Positions 52,687-62,141 of a stretch of 64,000 nt of DNA are shown here, piece after piece. The translations under genes and the position numbers were made by a program. The notes under the pieces are model-generated. The model did no database searches, had not been told where the DNA came from, and saw nothing but the letters and a program-made list of their open reading frames with translations. Origin of the DNA: DATCHW01 sp963806045 (lineage in GTDB: Bacteria; Bacteroidota; Ignavibacteria; Tepidaquicellales; Tepidaquicellaceae); NCBI GenBank assembly GCA_963806045.1, contig CAWDWP010000016.1:62001-126000 (forward strand). The letters are read 5' to 3'. The stretch's first letter is position 1; each line of letters begins with the position of its first letter.

Positions 52687-54039
52687 ATGATCATCGATGT
52701 AGTAATGCCCAAAATGGGTGAATCAATAATGGAAGGTACAATTTTAAGATGGCTTAAAAAAACGGGTGATAAAGTTGAGCGGGACGAATCAATTTTAGAA
52801 ATTTCGACTGACAAAGTTGATACTGAAGTACCTGCTCCCGAATCAGGGATTATTTCCGAAATATTGTTTCAAGAGAACCAGGTAGTCGAAGTGGGAAAAG
52901 TGATCGCAAAAATTAGTACCGAAGCTGAAATAAAAGATACAAAAATACCTGCTATTGCACCTCCAGCCAAAAGTGAAATAAGTGATGAAAAACCTGTCCT
53001 GAAAGAAGAACCCAAAAAATCCGAGGCGGAAATAGCTGGAAAAGAAATCTCACAAAGCAATAAGTTTTATTCTCCACTTGTATTAAATATTGCTAATAAA
53101 GAAGGTATTTCTTTAGCGGATCTTGAGAAAATAAAAGGCTCTGGAACTGAGGGAAGAGTAACCAAAAAAGATATTCTGGACTTTATTAAAGATGGGAAAC
53201 AAATAAAATCAGAACCTGTTCCTGAAACGAAGGATGTTGTCAGTACTCCGCCTGTTATGACATCCAAACCGGAAATTAAAAAAGACAGAAATGAAATTAC
53301 TCAAAAACAAGTTGTGGATTATAATGAAGACGGTTTAAGCGTACTTGAATTTGATAATATCAGACAAAAAATGGCTGAGCATATGGTCGAATCCGTCGCT
53401 ATATCGCCACATGTAAATGCCTTTGCTGAAGTAGATTTGACCAATGTTGAAAAAGCAAGAAACAAACTCCAGCTTGAATTTCAAAAAACTGAGGGATTTA
53501 AACTTACATATATGCCATTCATCGCTGATGCAGTTGTAAGAGCAATAAAAGATTTTCCACTTGTAAACTCAGTAATCGATGAATCTACAAAACCTTTCAG
53601 GGCAATTATGAGAAGTAAAATAAATCTTGGTATTGCTGTTGCAATGGAAAACGGAGGATTAATTGTACCTGTTATTAAGGATTCTGATGGAAAGAATTTA
53701 ATTGGATTAGCCAGAGATATTTATGATTTAGGGAAAAGAGCAAAAGTAAAAAAATTAACATTAGATGAAATTCAGGGTGGAACATTCACAATATCAAATT
53801 TTGGAGTTTTTGGTAATATATTCGGGACTATGATAATAAATCAACCTCAGGTTGCAATACTCGGAATCGGAGCAGTCAAAAAACGTCCGGCAGTAATTGA
53901 GACACCTGATGGAGATTTTGTTGTGATTAAACCGATTATGTATTTAACTTTATCATTTGATCATAGACTGATAGATGGAGCTTTAGGCGGACAATTTGTA
54001 ATGAGAATAGCACATTATCTGGAAAATTATCAAATATAA
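52687..54039 (+). CDS. Dihydrolipoyllysine-residue acyltransferase (2-oxoacid dehydrogenase E2)
   Basis: This 450-residue E2 has one N-terminal lipoyl domain (EISTDKVDTEVPAPESG, Lys lipoylated). A Pro/Lys-rich linker, a peripheral-subunit-binding domain (FYSPLVLNIANKEGISL) and a second linker follow. The C-terminal catalytic domain has SFDHRLIDGALGGQF with the His and Asp active residues. The best match by motif is branched-chain or succinyl-type E2. No E1 or E3 gene is adjacent. Given the branched-chain transporter genes elsewhere in the window, a branched-chain oxoacid role is possible but not shown. Confidence 0.9.
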   Translation: MIIDVVMPKMGESIMEGTILRWLKKTGDKVERDESILEISTDKVDTEVPAPESGIISEILFQENQVVEVGKVIAKISTEAEIKDTKIPAIAPPAKSEISDEKPVLKEEPKKSEAEIAGKEISQSNKFYSPLVLNIANKEGISLADLEKIKGSGTEGRVTKKDILDFIKDGKQIKSEPVPETKDVVSTPPVMTSKPEIKKDRNEITQKQVVDYNEDGLSVLEFDNIRQKMAEHMVESVAISPHVNAFAEVDLTNVEKARNKLQLEFQKTEGFKLTYMPFIADAVVRAIKDFPLVNSVIDESTKPFRAIMRSKINLGIAVAMENGGLIVPVIKDSDGKNLIGLARDIYDLGKRAKVKKLTLDEIQGGTFTISNFGVFGNIFGTMIINQPQVAILGIGAVKKRPAVIETPDGDFVVIKPIMYLTLSFDHRLIDGALGGQFVMRIAHYLENYQI

Positions 54040-54125
54040 ACTCAGAGAAGAAATATCAATTACTTAAGTGAAATAAATAATATTGTTGTAATACAATTTT
54101 TAGTTAAAATATTATAAAACCTAAA

Positions 54126-55898
54126 ATGAAATATATGTATAGACAAAAAAACATTTTGAAAATTTATTTATTATTATTATCGTTTCTACTGTCATATAAT
54201 ATCTATGCACAGGAAGTTGCTGATACAAAATACTGGATAATTTTTAAAGATAAAGGAACTTTTAATTCAGAAGAAACCATTACTCCGGGCTCAGAGGCAT
54301 ATAATGCCGGAATAAATCTATTATCAGAAAGAGCTGTTAAGCGAAGATTAAAAGTATTATCAGATGATAAACTTATTGATTATCCGGATTTACCTTTGAA
54401 TGAAATGTACGTTTCAGGTATATCAGGTTTAGGGATTGACATCATAGCAAAATCGAGATGGATAAACGGGGTAAGTGCATATCTTACAGAATCACAGGTT
54501 AAGCAGATACTTAAACTTGATTATGTGAAAGGATTAAAACTTGTTAAAAAACTTATAACTCAAAATAGTTATTTCATTGAACCAATTTTCAATAAATTTT
54601 ATAAACCTGTCAGTTTGTATACACCTCCAGATGATAAAAATTTATATAATTATGGTAATTCATTGAAACAAGATAACATGGTAAATGTACCGAAAGTACA
54701 TAATTTAGGAATTACAGGCCAAGGTGTTTTGTTCGCAAGTTTCGATGATGGATTTGAATGGAGAACCCATGAAGCGTTAAAGAATTTGCATATTATTGGT
54801 GAGCATGATTTTGTAAATAATGATGATGTAACTGCGAAAGAAGAAAATCAAAAATATAAGGATTCACCTCAACAAGGGACACATGGAACAGCAACATTAT
54901 CCTCTGCTTGCGGTTATAAGGATGGAAAATTAATTGGACCTTCATTTGGTGCAGACATTTTATTAGGGAAAACTGAGTATACAGCAACTGAGACTCCGAT
55001 GGAAGAGGATTTCTGGCTGGAAGCAGCCGAATGGGCAGAAGCTAAAGGAGTGGATGTTATCACAAGTTCATTAGGATATAAAAAATGGGATGATCCCTTT
55101 TCAAAGAACTCATATCAGTATTCAGATTATGACGGAAGAACAACTATCGTTTCAATTGCAGCAAGCAGATCTGCTTATCTCGGAGTACTAGTATGTAATT
55201 CGATCGGTAATTATCAACAAACAACCGAGCCATCAATAGCAAATGGAGATGCTGATTCCGTAATAGCTGTGGGAGCTGTCGATTTTACCGGTAAAATAGC
55301 ATCCTTTAGTTCAAATGGTCCATCAAGTGATGGAAGGATTAAACCGGACTTCGTTGGACCGGGCGTAAGAATATATTCTGCTCTGGATCCGACATTATCA
55401 AAAAACGATAGTTCTTATACCGGAATGAGCGGGACTTCCCTATCCTGCCCTATAGTTGCCGGAGTCTGTGCCCTGATATTGTCAGCGCATCCTGAGTTAA
55501 CACCTATGGAAATAATAAATGCATTAAGAAAAACTTCAAGCCAGGCAAACAATCCCGATAATATTTACGGATATGGATTAGTTAATGCATACGATGCAAT
55601 ACTTTCATTTGGTTTTGTTTGGGGAAAATATTTAGTAACTGAAGTACAGGGGGACGGATTAATTATCAAAACAAGATTCGCTTCTAAAAATCCAATTGAT
55701 GTAAATTCAGCTAAATGTTTTTATACGCTGTCAGGAAGTAATAATAGTGAAGTGAAAATGGAATTAAAAAGCATAAATGATCCCGGAGATAATGCATACG
55801 AAGGAAAAGCATTTATAAAAGGAGTAAAAGATATCTCAAGCATTAATTATTATTTTACTGTGAAGGACAATACAGGTAAGGAATTTATATCTAAATAA
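54126..55898 (+). CDS. Secreted subtilisin-family (S8) serine protease
   Basis: This 590-residue protease has a signal peptide (hydrophobic residues 9-27, then AQE), an N-terminal inhibitor-like region and the S8 catalytic domain. Catalytic residues are D207 (ASFDDGF), H253 (QQGTHGTATLS) and S438 (MSGTSLSCPIVAG). The oxyanion Asn is in CNSIGNY. After the catalytic domain it has about 100 residues of beta-rich sequence, but no type IX sorting domain, unlike many secreted proteases of this group. It ends at a strong terminator. Confidence 0.9.
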   Translation: MKYMYRQKNILKIYLLLLSFLLSYNIYAQEVADTKYWIIFKDKGTFNSEETITPGSEAYNAGINLLSERAVKRRLKVLSDDKLIDYPDLPLNEMYVSGISGLGIDIIAKSRWINGVSAYLTESQVKQILKLDYVKGLKLVKKLITQNSYFIEPIFNKFYKPVSLYTPPDDKNLYNYGNSLKQDNMVNVPKVHNLGITGQGVLFASFDDGFEWRTHEALKNLHIIGEHDFVNNDDVTAKEENQKYKDSPQQGTHGTATLSSACGYKDGKLIGPSFGADILLGKTEYTATETPMEEDFWLEAAEWAEAKGVDVITSSLGYKKWDDPFSKNSYQYSDYDGRTTIVSIAASRSAYLGVLVCNSIGNYQQTTEPSIANGDADSVIAVGAVDFTGKIASFSSNGPSSDGRIKPDFVGPGVRIYSALDPTLSKNDSSYTGMSGTSLSCPIVAGVCALILSAHPELTPMEIINALRKTSSQANNPDNIYGYGLVNAYDAILSFGFVWGKYLVTEVQGDGLIIKTRFASKNPIDVNSAKCFYTLSGSNNSEVKMELKSINDPGDNAYEGKAFIKGVKDISSINYYFTVKDNTGKEFISK

Positions 55899-55920
55899 CT
55901 TATAAATTAAATATTCATGT

Positions 55921-55955
55921 GAAAAAGCCTGAATTGATAAAATTCAGGCTTTTTC
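55921..55955. terminator. Perfect 15-bp stem terminator between subtilase and gmhA
   Basis: GAAAAAGCCTGAATT (55921-55935) and AATTCAGGCTTTTTC (55941-55955) pair perfectly around GATAA. A and T runs lie in both arms, so it can terminate both convergent transcripts. The last three gmhA codons and its TGA stop lie inside the right arm. Confidence 0.93.
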
Positions 55956-56534
55956 ATATAAAACTCTTTCCGTGATTTCACACAAAATATGTCCAACTGT
56001 GATGTGACATTCCTGAATTCGCTGAACATTTAAAGAAGGGATGCAAATTGAATAATCTGAATAATTAATTAATTTCCCTCCGTCATTACCCAGGAATCCA
56101 ATACATGTAATGCCTTTTTCTTTTGCTTTTTCAAATGCCCTGATGATATTTATTGAATTTCCGCTCGTAGAAATACCGATTAAAACATCATCTTTATTTC
56201 CAAGACCTTCAACATTTCTGCTGAAAATATTCTCGAAACCGATATCATTACCTCCGGCAGTCAAATTTGAAGAGTCTGTAGTAATTGCAATTGCAGGTAT
56301 AGCCGGGCGAGCAATATCATGTGAAAGTCTGATCATAAACTCAGTGGCAATATGCTGGCAATCTGCTGCACTTCCCCCATTACCGCAAAATAGAAGTTTA
56401 TTTCCTTTTTTTATGGCAGAAATAAATATTTCTGAAACTTTTAAAATATCTTCGCTGCAATGCTTTAAGACATTTAACTTAATCTCAGAACTTTCTATTA
56501 ATGATTCTTTAATAAAGATTTTTGAATCAAACAT
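55944..56534 (-). CDS. gmhA: Sedoheptulose-7-phosphate isomerase
   Basis: This 196-residue SIS-domain enzyme converts sedoheptulose 7-phosphate to D-glycero-D-manno-heptose 7-phosphate, the first step of ADP-heptose synthesis. It has FCGNGGSAADCQHIATEF, DVLIGISTSGNSINII and CIGFLGNDGGKL. It fits with the GT9 enzymes on the other strand. It starts eight bases after waaA. Confidence 0.93.
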   Translation of the reverse strand: MFDSKIFIKESLIESSEIKLNVLKHCSEDILKVSEIFISAIKKGNKLLFCGNGGSAADCQHIATEFMIRLSHDIARPAIPAIAITTDSSNLTAGGNDIGFENIFSRNVEGLGNKDDVLIGISTSGNSINIIRAFEKAKEKGITCIGFLGNDGGKLINYSDYSICIPSLNVQRIQECHITVGHILCEITERVLYEKA

Positions 56535-56542
56535 AATAATTA

Positions 56543-57802
56543 TTATTTAGTTATGTTTTCAATAATTTTTTTTGCAGTTCCTAATGTTTCCTTGAATAAA
56601 TCCTTACATTTTTCACCGGTTTCAAACCTCAACTTTTCATCCTGAAGCAGTTTTCTAATCACTCTGTAAAACTGCGATTTGTTGTGAATTATAATTCCAC
56701 ATCCATATTTTATCATCATTTCATCTTCGTCAGAATTTTTAACCAGGTTATTAAAAAGAACCGGGATATTAAATATTGCCGGTTCAAGAACATTATGAAG
56801 ACCCGACTTAAAACCCCCGCCAACGTAACTTACAGATGCAACTGAATATAAATTTAATAACTTACCTATGCAATCTATAATTATAAGGTTTTGCCCTTTG
56901 AAATTATTAATTTCAGAATACCTAATATAACTTAAATTTTCATAATTATTCTCAATGTTACTTTCAATTTTTTTAATCTTCGTTTCTTTAGGTTCGTGCG
57001 GAACAAGAATTGTTAACAAGTCTTTTTCGAATTTTACAATTTTATTTATGACGGGTAGAATGACATCTTCATCCTGCTTCCAGGAACTTCCAATGACAAA
57101 TATTTTTTTATTCTTGAGAATATTTTCCGGTAAAACGTCTTTTTTTGTAATTTTCTTTGAAGCCTCATAGACTCTTTCAAATTTAGAATCCCCTACTTTG
57201 ATTACTTCCGTAGAGGGTAATAATTTTTTATAAGAAGCTTCATCCTGATCATCTATAACAAATATCTTTTTAACGTATCCATAGAGAGACTTTTTAAACG
57301 ACTTTGATATAAAAAAATCCCAAAATTTATCATTCTCATCGAATCTTGCGTTTGCCAAAACTATATCGATTTTCTTTTTATCGCATATATAAAGAAGATT
57401 AAGCCACAAATCATATCTCATCAGAACGAGTATCTTAGGATTAATGGATTCAATAAATTTTTTAATATTCCAATAACTATCAAGTGGAAGATACAATTTA
57501 GTGACATTTTCATTTTGTATTTTAGCATTTATGAAACCTGATGGAGAGAAGAATGAAAGAATAATTTTATAGTTAAGCTGCAGAAATTCTTCTACGAGAG
57601 GTAATGCCTGCTGATATTCTCCTAAAGAGGACGAATGTATTAAAACAACTTTTTGCCCCCTGGGAAATAAGGGGAATTTCTGATTTTTTCGGCCTGATAA
57701 TCCCTCTCGAATTTTAGTATTAAATATTGCTGATAGGTTAAATAAAAACCATATGATAGGTATGATAACTATATTATATATAAGGAACCAAAATTTATTC
57801 AT
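56543..57802 (-). CDS. waaA: 3-deoxy-D-manno-octulosonic acid transferase
   Basis: This 419-residue GT-B enzyme attaches Kdo to lipid A precursors. It has an N-terminal membrane anchor (residues 4-24), the catalytic Glu in SSLGEYQQALPLVEEF, VLMRYDLWLNLLYICD, and the C-terminal SVSYVGGGFKSGLHNVLEPA and PVLFN. It acts at the inner membrane. It follows frr by 19 bases, at the end of the translation-gene run. Confidence 0.92.
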   Translation of the reverse strand: MNKFWFLIYNIVIIPIIWFLFNLSAIFNTKIREGLSGRKNQKFPLFPRGQKVVLIHSSSLGEYQQALPLVEEFLQLNYKIILSFFSPSGFINAKIQNENVTKLYLPLDSYWNIKKFIESINPKILVLMRYDLWLNLLYICDKKKIDIVLANARFDENDKFWDFFISKSFKKSLYGYVKKIFVIDDQDEASYKKLLPSTEVIKVGDSKFERVYEASKKITKKDVLPENILKNKKIFVIGSSWKQDEDVILPVINKIVKFEKDLLTILVPHEPKETKIKKIESNIENNYENLSYIRYSEINNFKGQNLIIIDCIGKLLNLYSVASVSYVGGGFKSGLHNVLEPAIFNIPVLFNNLVKNSDEDEMMIKYGCGIIIHNKSQFYRVIRKLLQDEKLRFETGEKCKDLFKETLGTAKKIIENITK

Positions 57803-57821
57803 ATAAACCGGAAGTTTAAAG

Positions 57822-58379
57822 CTAAACTTCCATTATCTCTTTTTCTTTCTTTGAAAGAACTTCATCAATTTCTTTAATATATTTGTCTGTCAGTTTTTGA
57901 ATTTCAGTTTCGCCGTGTTTTCTGTCATCTTCCGAAATATGTTCCTCTTTTTCTGTTTTTTTGAGATGGTCAATCTGTTCCCGCCTGATATTCCTTATTG
58001 CAATTTTTCCTTCTTCTGCTTTGTGTTTTACAACTTTTACAATTTCTTTTCGTCTCTCTTCTGTCAGAGGTGGGATAGGAATCCTAACTACATTTCCATC
58101 ATTAGTGGGATTCAATCCAAGACTCGAATTTAATATTGCTTTTTCGATTACTGAAATGATTGTTTTATCCCAGGGTTGAATTGTGATAGTATGAAAATCA
58201 GGGGTAGAAATATTACCAACCTGATTTAAAGGTGTCGGGTTACCATAATAATCCACTTTTATATCATCTAAAATACCAATAGATGCTTTGCCGGTTCTTA
58301 TTTTTATGAACTCAGTTCTAATGTGCTCTACTGCTTTTGACATTTTATCAGAAGCAACTTTTATGATATCTTTTATCAT
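57822..58379 (-). CDS. frr: Ribosome recycling factor
   Basis: This 185-residue factor splits post-termination ribosomes with EF-G. It has KMSKAVEHIRTEFIKIRTGKAS at the start of the helical bundle (RTGKAS), YYGNPTPLNQVGNI, and LTEERRKEIVKVVKHKAEEGK in the long helices. It is 57 bases after pyrH, the common pyrH-frr order. Confidence 0.97.
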   Translation of the reverse strand: MIKDIIKVASDKMSKAVEHIRTEFIKIRTGKASIGILDDIKVDYYGNPTPLNQVGNISTPDFHTITIQPWDKTIISVIEKAILNSSLGLNPTNDGNVVRIPIPPLTEERRKEIVKVVKHKAEEGKIAIRNIRREQIDHLKKTEKEEHISEDDRKHGETEIQKLTDKYIKEIDEVLSKKEKEIMEV

Positions 58380-58436
58380 AATTTTATTTATTTAATTATA
58401 AAATTATTTTTTAAACAGGAAATCAGAAAAAATTAA

Positions 58437-59147
58437 TCATTTAATTATTGTTCCTACATTTTTTCCCATCAAAAGATTTTTCAAATTATCTTTTACATTC
58501 ATATTAAAGACCATAATTGGGAGTTTATTTTCCTGGCAAAGTGTTATTGCAGTCAAATCCATTACTCTCAAACCTTTTTCAAGAACCTCAAGATAAGATA
58601 ATTTTTTAAACATTTTAGCTTTTTTATTTTTTTCAGGGTCAGTGTCATAAACTCCATTTACCCGTGTTCCTTTAAGAATTATATCAGCTTTTAATTCTAC
58701 TGCTCGCAAGGCTGCGGCTGTATCTGTAGTAAAATAAGGACTTCCGGTACCTCCTGAAAATATTACAACCCTGTTTTTTTCCAGATGCCTGATTGCTCTT
58801 CTCAACAAAAATGGTTCTGCAACTTCATCCATTTTAATTGCCGACTGAACTCTTGTGAAAATACCTCTCTTTTCAAGTGCATTCTGAAGTGCAAGGGAAT
58901 TAATCACTGTTGCCAGCATTCCCATCGTATCTCCGGTTACTCTGTCAACTCCCTGCTGGGAAGCAGATAACCCTCTGTAAATATTCCCACCACCAATAAC
59001 TATTCCAATCTGAACTTTCAGTTTACCGACTTTCAAAATCTCATTAGCAATATGGTCAACAACATCAGAATCAATTCCGAAACCTTTATCCCCCATCAGG
59101 GATTCACCACTTAACTTCAAAAGAACTCTTTTAAAGCGGGTTTTCAT
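58437..59147 (-). CDS. pyrH: Uridylate kinase
   Basis: This 236-residue hexameric UMP kinase has RVLLKLSGESLMG, IVIGGGNIYRG, DRVTGDTMGMLATVINSLAL, and the acceptor loop FSGGTGSPYFTTDTAA. It follows tsf by 17 bases, as in most bacteria. Confidence 0.97.
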   Translation of the reverse strand: MKTRFKRVLLKLSGESLMGDKGFGIDSDVVDHIANEILKVGKLKVQIGIVIGGGNIYRGLSASQQGVDRVTGDTMGMLATVINSLALQNALEKRGIFTRVQSAIKMDEVAEPFLLRRAIRHLEKNRVVIFSGGTGSPYFTTDTAAALRAVELKADIILKGTRVNGVYDTDPEKNKKAKMFKKLSYLEVLEKGLRVMDLTAITLCQENKLPIMVFNMNVKDNLKNLLMGKNVGTIIK

Positions 59148-59164
59148 AATGATAATCCTTTTTT

Positions 59165-60022
59165 TTAATCTTGTCCTAAATGGAAACGGACGTAGTCAAC
59201 TAAATTTAAATTTTCGTTTTTTGATTTATTGAAATTTTTAACCAGGTCCCCAACAGATAAATTTGCTTCCTGGATAAATTCCTGTTCAAGCAGACAATTT
59301 TCCTGAAAGAATTTTTCTATCTTATTATTTATTATTCTTTCAACGATATTATCAGGTTTCTTTTCATTTTTAGCCTGAGATGTATATATTTCTTTCTCTT
59401 TCTCGATAAGCTCTTTATTTATACCATCGCGGTTCAAAGCAAGAGGGTTCATTGCTACAACCTGCATTGCAATTTTATTTCCAAGTTCGACGGAGTCCGG
59501 AGTATTATTACCTTTAATAACAACTAAGGAACCCAATTTACTGCCGAAATGTATGTAACTGGAAATAAATCCATCCTCAATTTTGAATACCTTAGCTCTG
59601 CGAAATTCAATTTTCTCTCCGACTCTTCCCATCATGGCATTCAGATTATCTTCGACAGTTAGATTATCCGAATCTTTAACTTTTAAGACATCTTCTTTAT
59701 TGTCTGAGAAAACCGCCAATGCAGAATTTGCTATATTTTGTGCAAACTTTTGGAAATCTTCACCTTTTGAAACAAAGTCAGTTTCACAATTCACTTCTAT
59801 TATAGAAGCTTTTTTTCTGTCCTCACTTATTGAAGATTTTATAGCACCTTCTTTTGCTGCTTTATCTGCTCTCTTAGCTGCAGTTGCTGCCCCTTTTTTT
59901 CTCAGAAATTCAACTGCTTTTGTTATATCACCATTTGAATCAACCAGCGCTTTTTTGCAGTCTGTCATTCCCGCACCCGTTTTTTCTCTTAATTCTTTTA
60001 TTAAATTTATAGTTATTTCCAT
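59165..60022 (-). CDS. tsf: Elongation factor Ts
   Basis: This 285-residue guanine exchange factor for EF-Tu has an N-terminal UBA domain (IKELREKTGAGMTDCKKAL) and the core EVNCETDFVSKGEDF. It lies 18 bases after rpsB. Confidence 0.97.
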   Translation of the reverse strand: MEITINLIKELREKTGAGMTDCKKALVDSNGDITKAVEFLRKKGAATAAKRADKAAKEGAIKSSISEDRKKASIIEVNCETDFVSKGEDFQKFAQNIANSALAVFSDNKEDVLKVKDSDNLTVEDNLNAMMGRVGEKIEFRRAKVFKIEDGFISSYIHFGSKLGSLVVIKGNNTPDSVELGNKIAMQVVAMNPLALNRDGINKELIEKEKEIYTSQAKNEKKPDNIVERIINNKIEKFFQENCLLEQEFIQEANLSVGDLVKNFNKSKNENLNLVDYVRFHLGQD

Positions 60023-60040
60023 ATTAAAAATATTAATTTA

Positions 60041-60784
60041 TTAATTATTTTGTTCCTGCTTTTCTTTCATTTCATCTGATTCATCACTTATTTTTGTTTT
60101 TGCTGCCTGAATTCCATCTCCATATGCATCTGCGATTGCTCTCGTAATTATCTCAATAGATTTCACCGCATCATCATTAGCGGGAATAGTATAATCACAT
60201 AATTCAGGGTCACAATTGGTATCAACTATAGCGAAAATGGGAATATTTAATTTTCTAGCTTCATCTATGGCGATATGCTCTTTTTTAACATCGACAACAA
60301 ATAAAGCGCCGGGTAATTTTATCATTGAAGCTATACCGTTAAGAACTTTTTCAAGTTTTTCTTTATCCCTGGACATTATTAACCGTTCTTTTTTCACGAA
60401 TTTATCAATTGTCCCATCGGTTTCCATTTTCTGTAACGTTGTAAGCTTTTTAATACTTTTTCTGACAGTATTAAAGTTTGTCAACATTCCTCCAAGCCAT
60501 CTTTCAGAAACATAGAATGCTTCGCATCTTTCCGCCTGTTCTTTAATAATTGCTTTTGCCTGCTTTTTAGTACCGACAAAAAGAATTTTTTTATTTTCTG
60601 CGGCAAGTTTTGAGACAGCATTGCAAGCTTCTTCTAATAATTTCTGTGTCTTTTTGAGGTCAATAATATGGATTCCATTCCGCTCCATAAAGATGTATTT
60701 CTTCATTTTGGGATTCCATCTTCTTGTCAGATGTCCAAAATGGGAACCTGCTAACAATAAATCTTCGATTTGTACTTTTGACAT
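60041..60784 (-). CDS. rpsB: 30S ribosomal protein S2
   Basis: This 247-residue uS2 has VQIEDLLLAGSHFGHLTRRW, GIHIIDLKKTQKLLEEA, LFVGTKKQAKAII and RWLGGMLTNFNTVR. The start at 60784 (MSKVQIEDLL) is preceded by AAAGGAG; an upstream Met in frame at 60817 would lack such a site. A 194-base spacer from rpsI may hold a leader or promoter; I see nothing I can name in it. Confidence 0.97.
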   Translation of the reverse strand: MSKVQIEDLLLAGSHFGHLTRRWNPKMKKYIFMERNGIHIIDLKKTQKLLEEACNAVSKLAAENKKILFVGTKKQAKAIIKEQAERCEAFYVSERWLGGMLTNFNTVRKSIKKLTTLQKMETDGTIDKFVKKERLIMSRDKEKLEKVLNGIASMIKLPGALFVVDVKKEHIAIDEARKLNIPIFAIVDTNCDPELCDYTIPANDDAVKSIEIITRAIADAYGDGIQAAKTKISDESDEMKEKQEQNN

Positions 60785-60978
60785 TTTATCTCCTTTATTA
60801 AAGCCTGATCCAACCATTAATAAAGCAACGAGGTATTTTCGATAATGCTTTCTGAGGTAAAAACGGCTTTTGTTTTTCTTCTATTCCTTTCATCTTTTAT
60901 TTCGCATCTCCTTTTAAGAGACACAAGCGAAACAAAATCCGGGAATATGTATTTTTAAAAATTAATTTATAAAAAATC

Positions 60979-61371
60979 TTATCTCTTCGAGAACTGGAAT
61001 CTCTTTCTTGCTTTTGGTCTTCCGTATTTCTTACGTTCAACCATCCTCGGATCACGAGTCATAAACCCATTCTGTCTTAATATAGGTTTATTTTCTTCGT
61101 TCATCATCACAAGAGCTCTTGCAATAGCGAGCTGAACGGCACCTATCTGTCCATTGAAACCGCCGCCTGCTACATTGATGTTAATATCAACTGTACCGAG
61201 AGCATTAGTAATTTTCAAGGGAATCAAAACTTCTTCGTATGAGGAACCTATATTAAAATATTTCTGGCCTTCCTTATGATTGACGAGGAATTTACCGCTG
61301 CCGGATTTTACATAAGCACGTGCTACAGATGTTTTTCTACGACCTACGGTTATTGTTGTATTTGATTGCAT
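60979..61371 (-). CDS. rpsI: 30S ribosomal protein S9
   Basis: This 130-residue uS9 has VGRRKTSVARAYVKSGSGKF, INVAGGGFNGQIGAVQLAIA and the C-terminal ARKRFQFSKR tail that reaches the P-site tRNA. It lies 34 bases after rplM. Confidence 0.98.
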   Translation of the reverse strand: MQSNTTITVGRRKTSVARAYVKSGSGKFLVNHKEGQKYFNIGSSYEEVLIPLKITNALGTVDININVAGGGFNGQIGAVQLAIARALVMMNEENKPILRQNGFMTRDPRMVERKKYGRPKARKRFQFSKR

Positions 61372-61405
61372 ATATTAATTTATTTTTCTAATAATCTTAT
61401 CTTAA

Positions 61406-61861
61406 TTAAACAGATAACTCAATAGGTTTTTGAGCTGAATGCGGATGTTCAATACCCTTATATACTTTGAGTTTAGTAATCAATTTTGCTCCAAGTTTAG
61501 TTTTTGGAAGCATTCTTTTCACCGCAAGTGTAATAATTTTTTCAGGCCTGGTATCAATAAGTTCTTTATATGTTCTTGTTTTCTGACCGCCGGGATATCC
61601 GGAGTGGGTTAAATATTCTTTTTGTTCTGAGCGTTTTCCCGTTACTTTAACTTTTTCTGCATTAATAATAACAACAAAATCACCGGTATCTGAATTTGGA
61701 GTAAATTGAGGATTGAGTTTTCCTCTTATTCTTTTTGCCACTTCACTTGCAAGTCTTCCGAGAACCTTATCTTCAGCATTAACAATATACCATTTCTGCG
61801 GATTTTCTTTAGTTGTTGCAAATTTAGTCGTTCTGATTGATTTCTTTATCGCTGTTTTCAT
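61406..61861 (-). CDS. rplM: 50S ribosomal protein L13
   Basis: This 151-residue uL13 has KWYIVNAEDKVLGRLASEVA, GDFVVIINAEKVKVTGKR and RMLPKTKLGAKLITKLKVYK. It is the first gene of rplM-rpsI-rpsB-tsf-pyrH-frr-waaA-gmhA on the minus strand. Confidence 0.98.
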   Translation of the reverse strand: MKTAIKKSIRTTKFATTKENPQKWYIVNAEDKVLGRLASEVAKRIRGKLNPQFTPNSDTGDFVVIINAEKVKVTGKRSEQKEYLTHSGYPGGQKTRTYKELIDTRPEKIITLAVKRMLPKTKLGAKLITKLKVYKGIEHPHSAQKPIELSV

Positions 61862-61947
61862 GAAAAATTTTATCTATAAATCGTAAAAATAGCGGTTTAT
61901 TATAAAATAGTCAATGATAAATAATGTAAAACGAATCACTGAAAAAA

Positions 61948-62010
61948 CTGATTAAACTGATTAAGATGATTAAAAAAAGTTCATTAAATTTGTTAAGTTT
62001 GTTAAATTTC
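61948..62010. repeat. 9-bp-period repeat array before rplM
   Basis: Two three-copy blocks lie in the same 9-base phase: CTGATTAAA, CTGATTAAG, ATGATTAAA (61948-61974), then TTAAATTTG, TTAAGTTTG, TTAAATTTC (61984-62010), with one 9-base unit between. The array lies in the 280-base gap 61862-62141, about 90 bases upstream of rplM. The rest of the gap has no gene that I can support. Confidence 0.65.
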
Positions 62011-62141
62011 CCATTTTCCCAAAAATTCTGGATAAATTCCGGGCGAGAAAGGGGGAGGGTTGGGATGTCTGCAACAATTGCATACGGTTAAACTCCAGCT
62101 GGAATTCAGAAATCATATTGGTGATTTTGAAAGCAAAATAA

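Noticed and set aside
52687..54039. Assignment of the E2 as specifically sucB or bkdB
   Set aside because: No E1 or E3 gene is adjacent and the visible motifs are shared by all E2 types, so I left the symbol empty.
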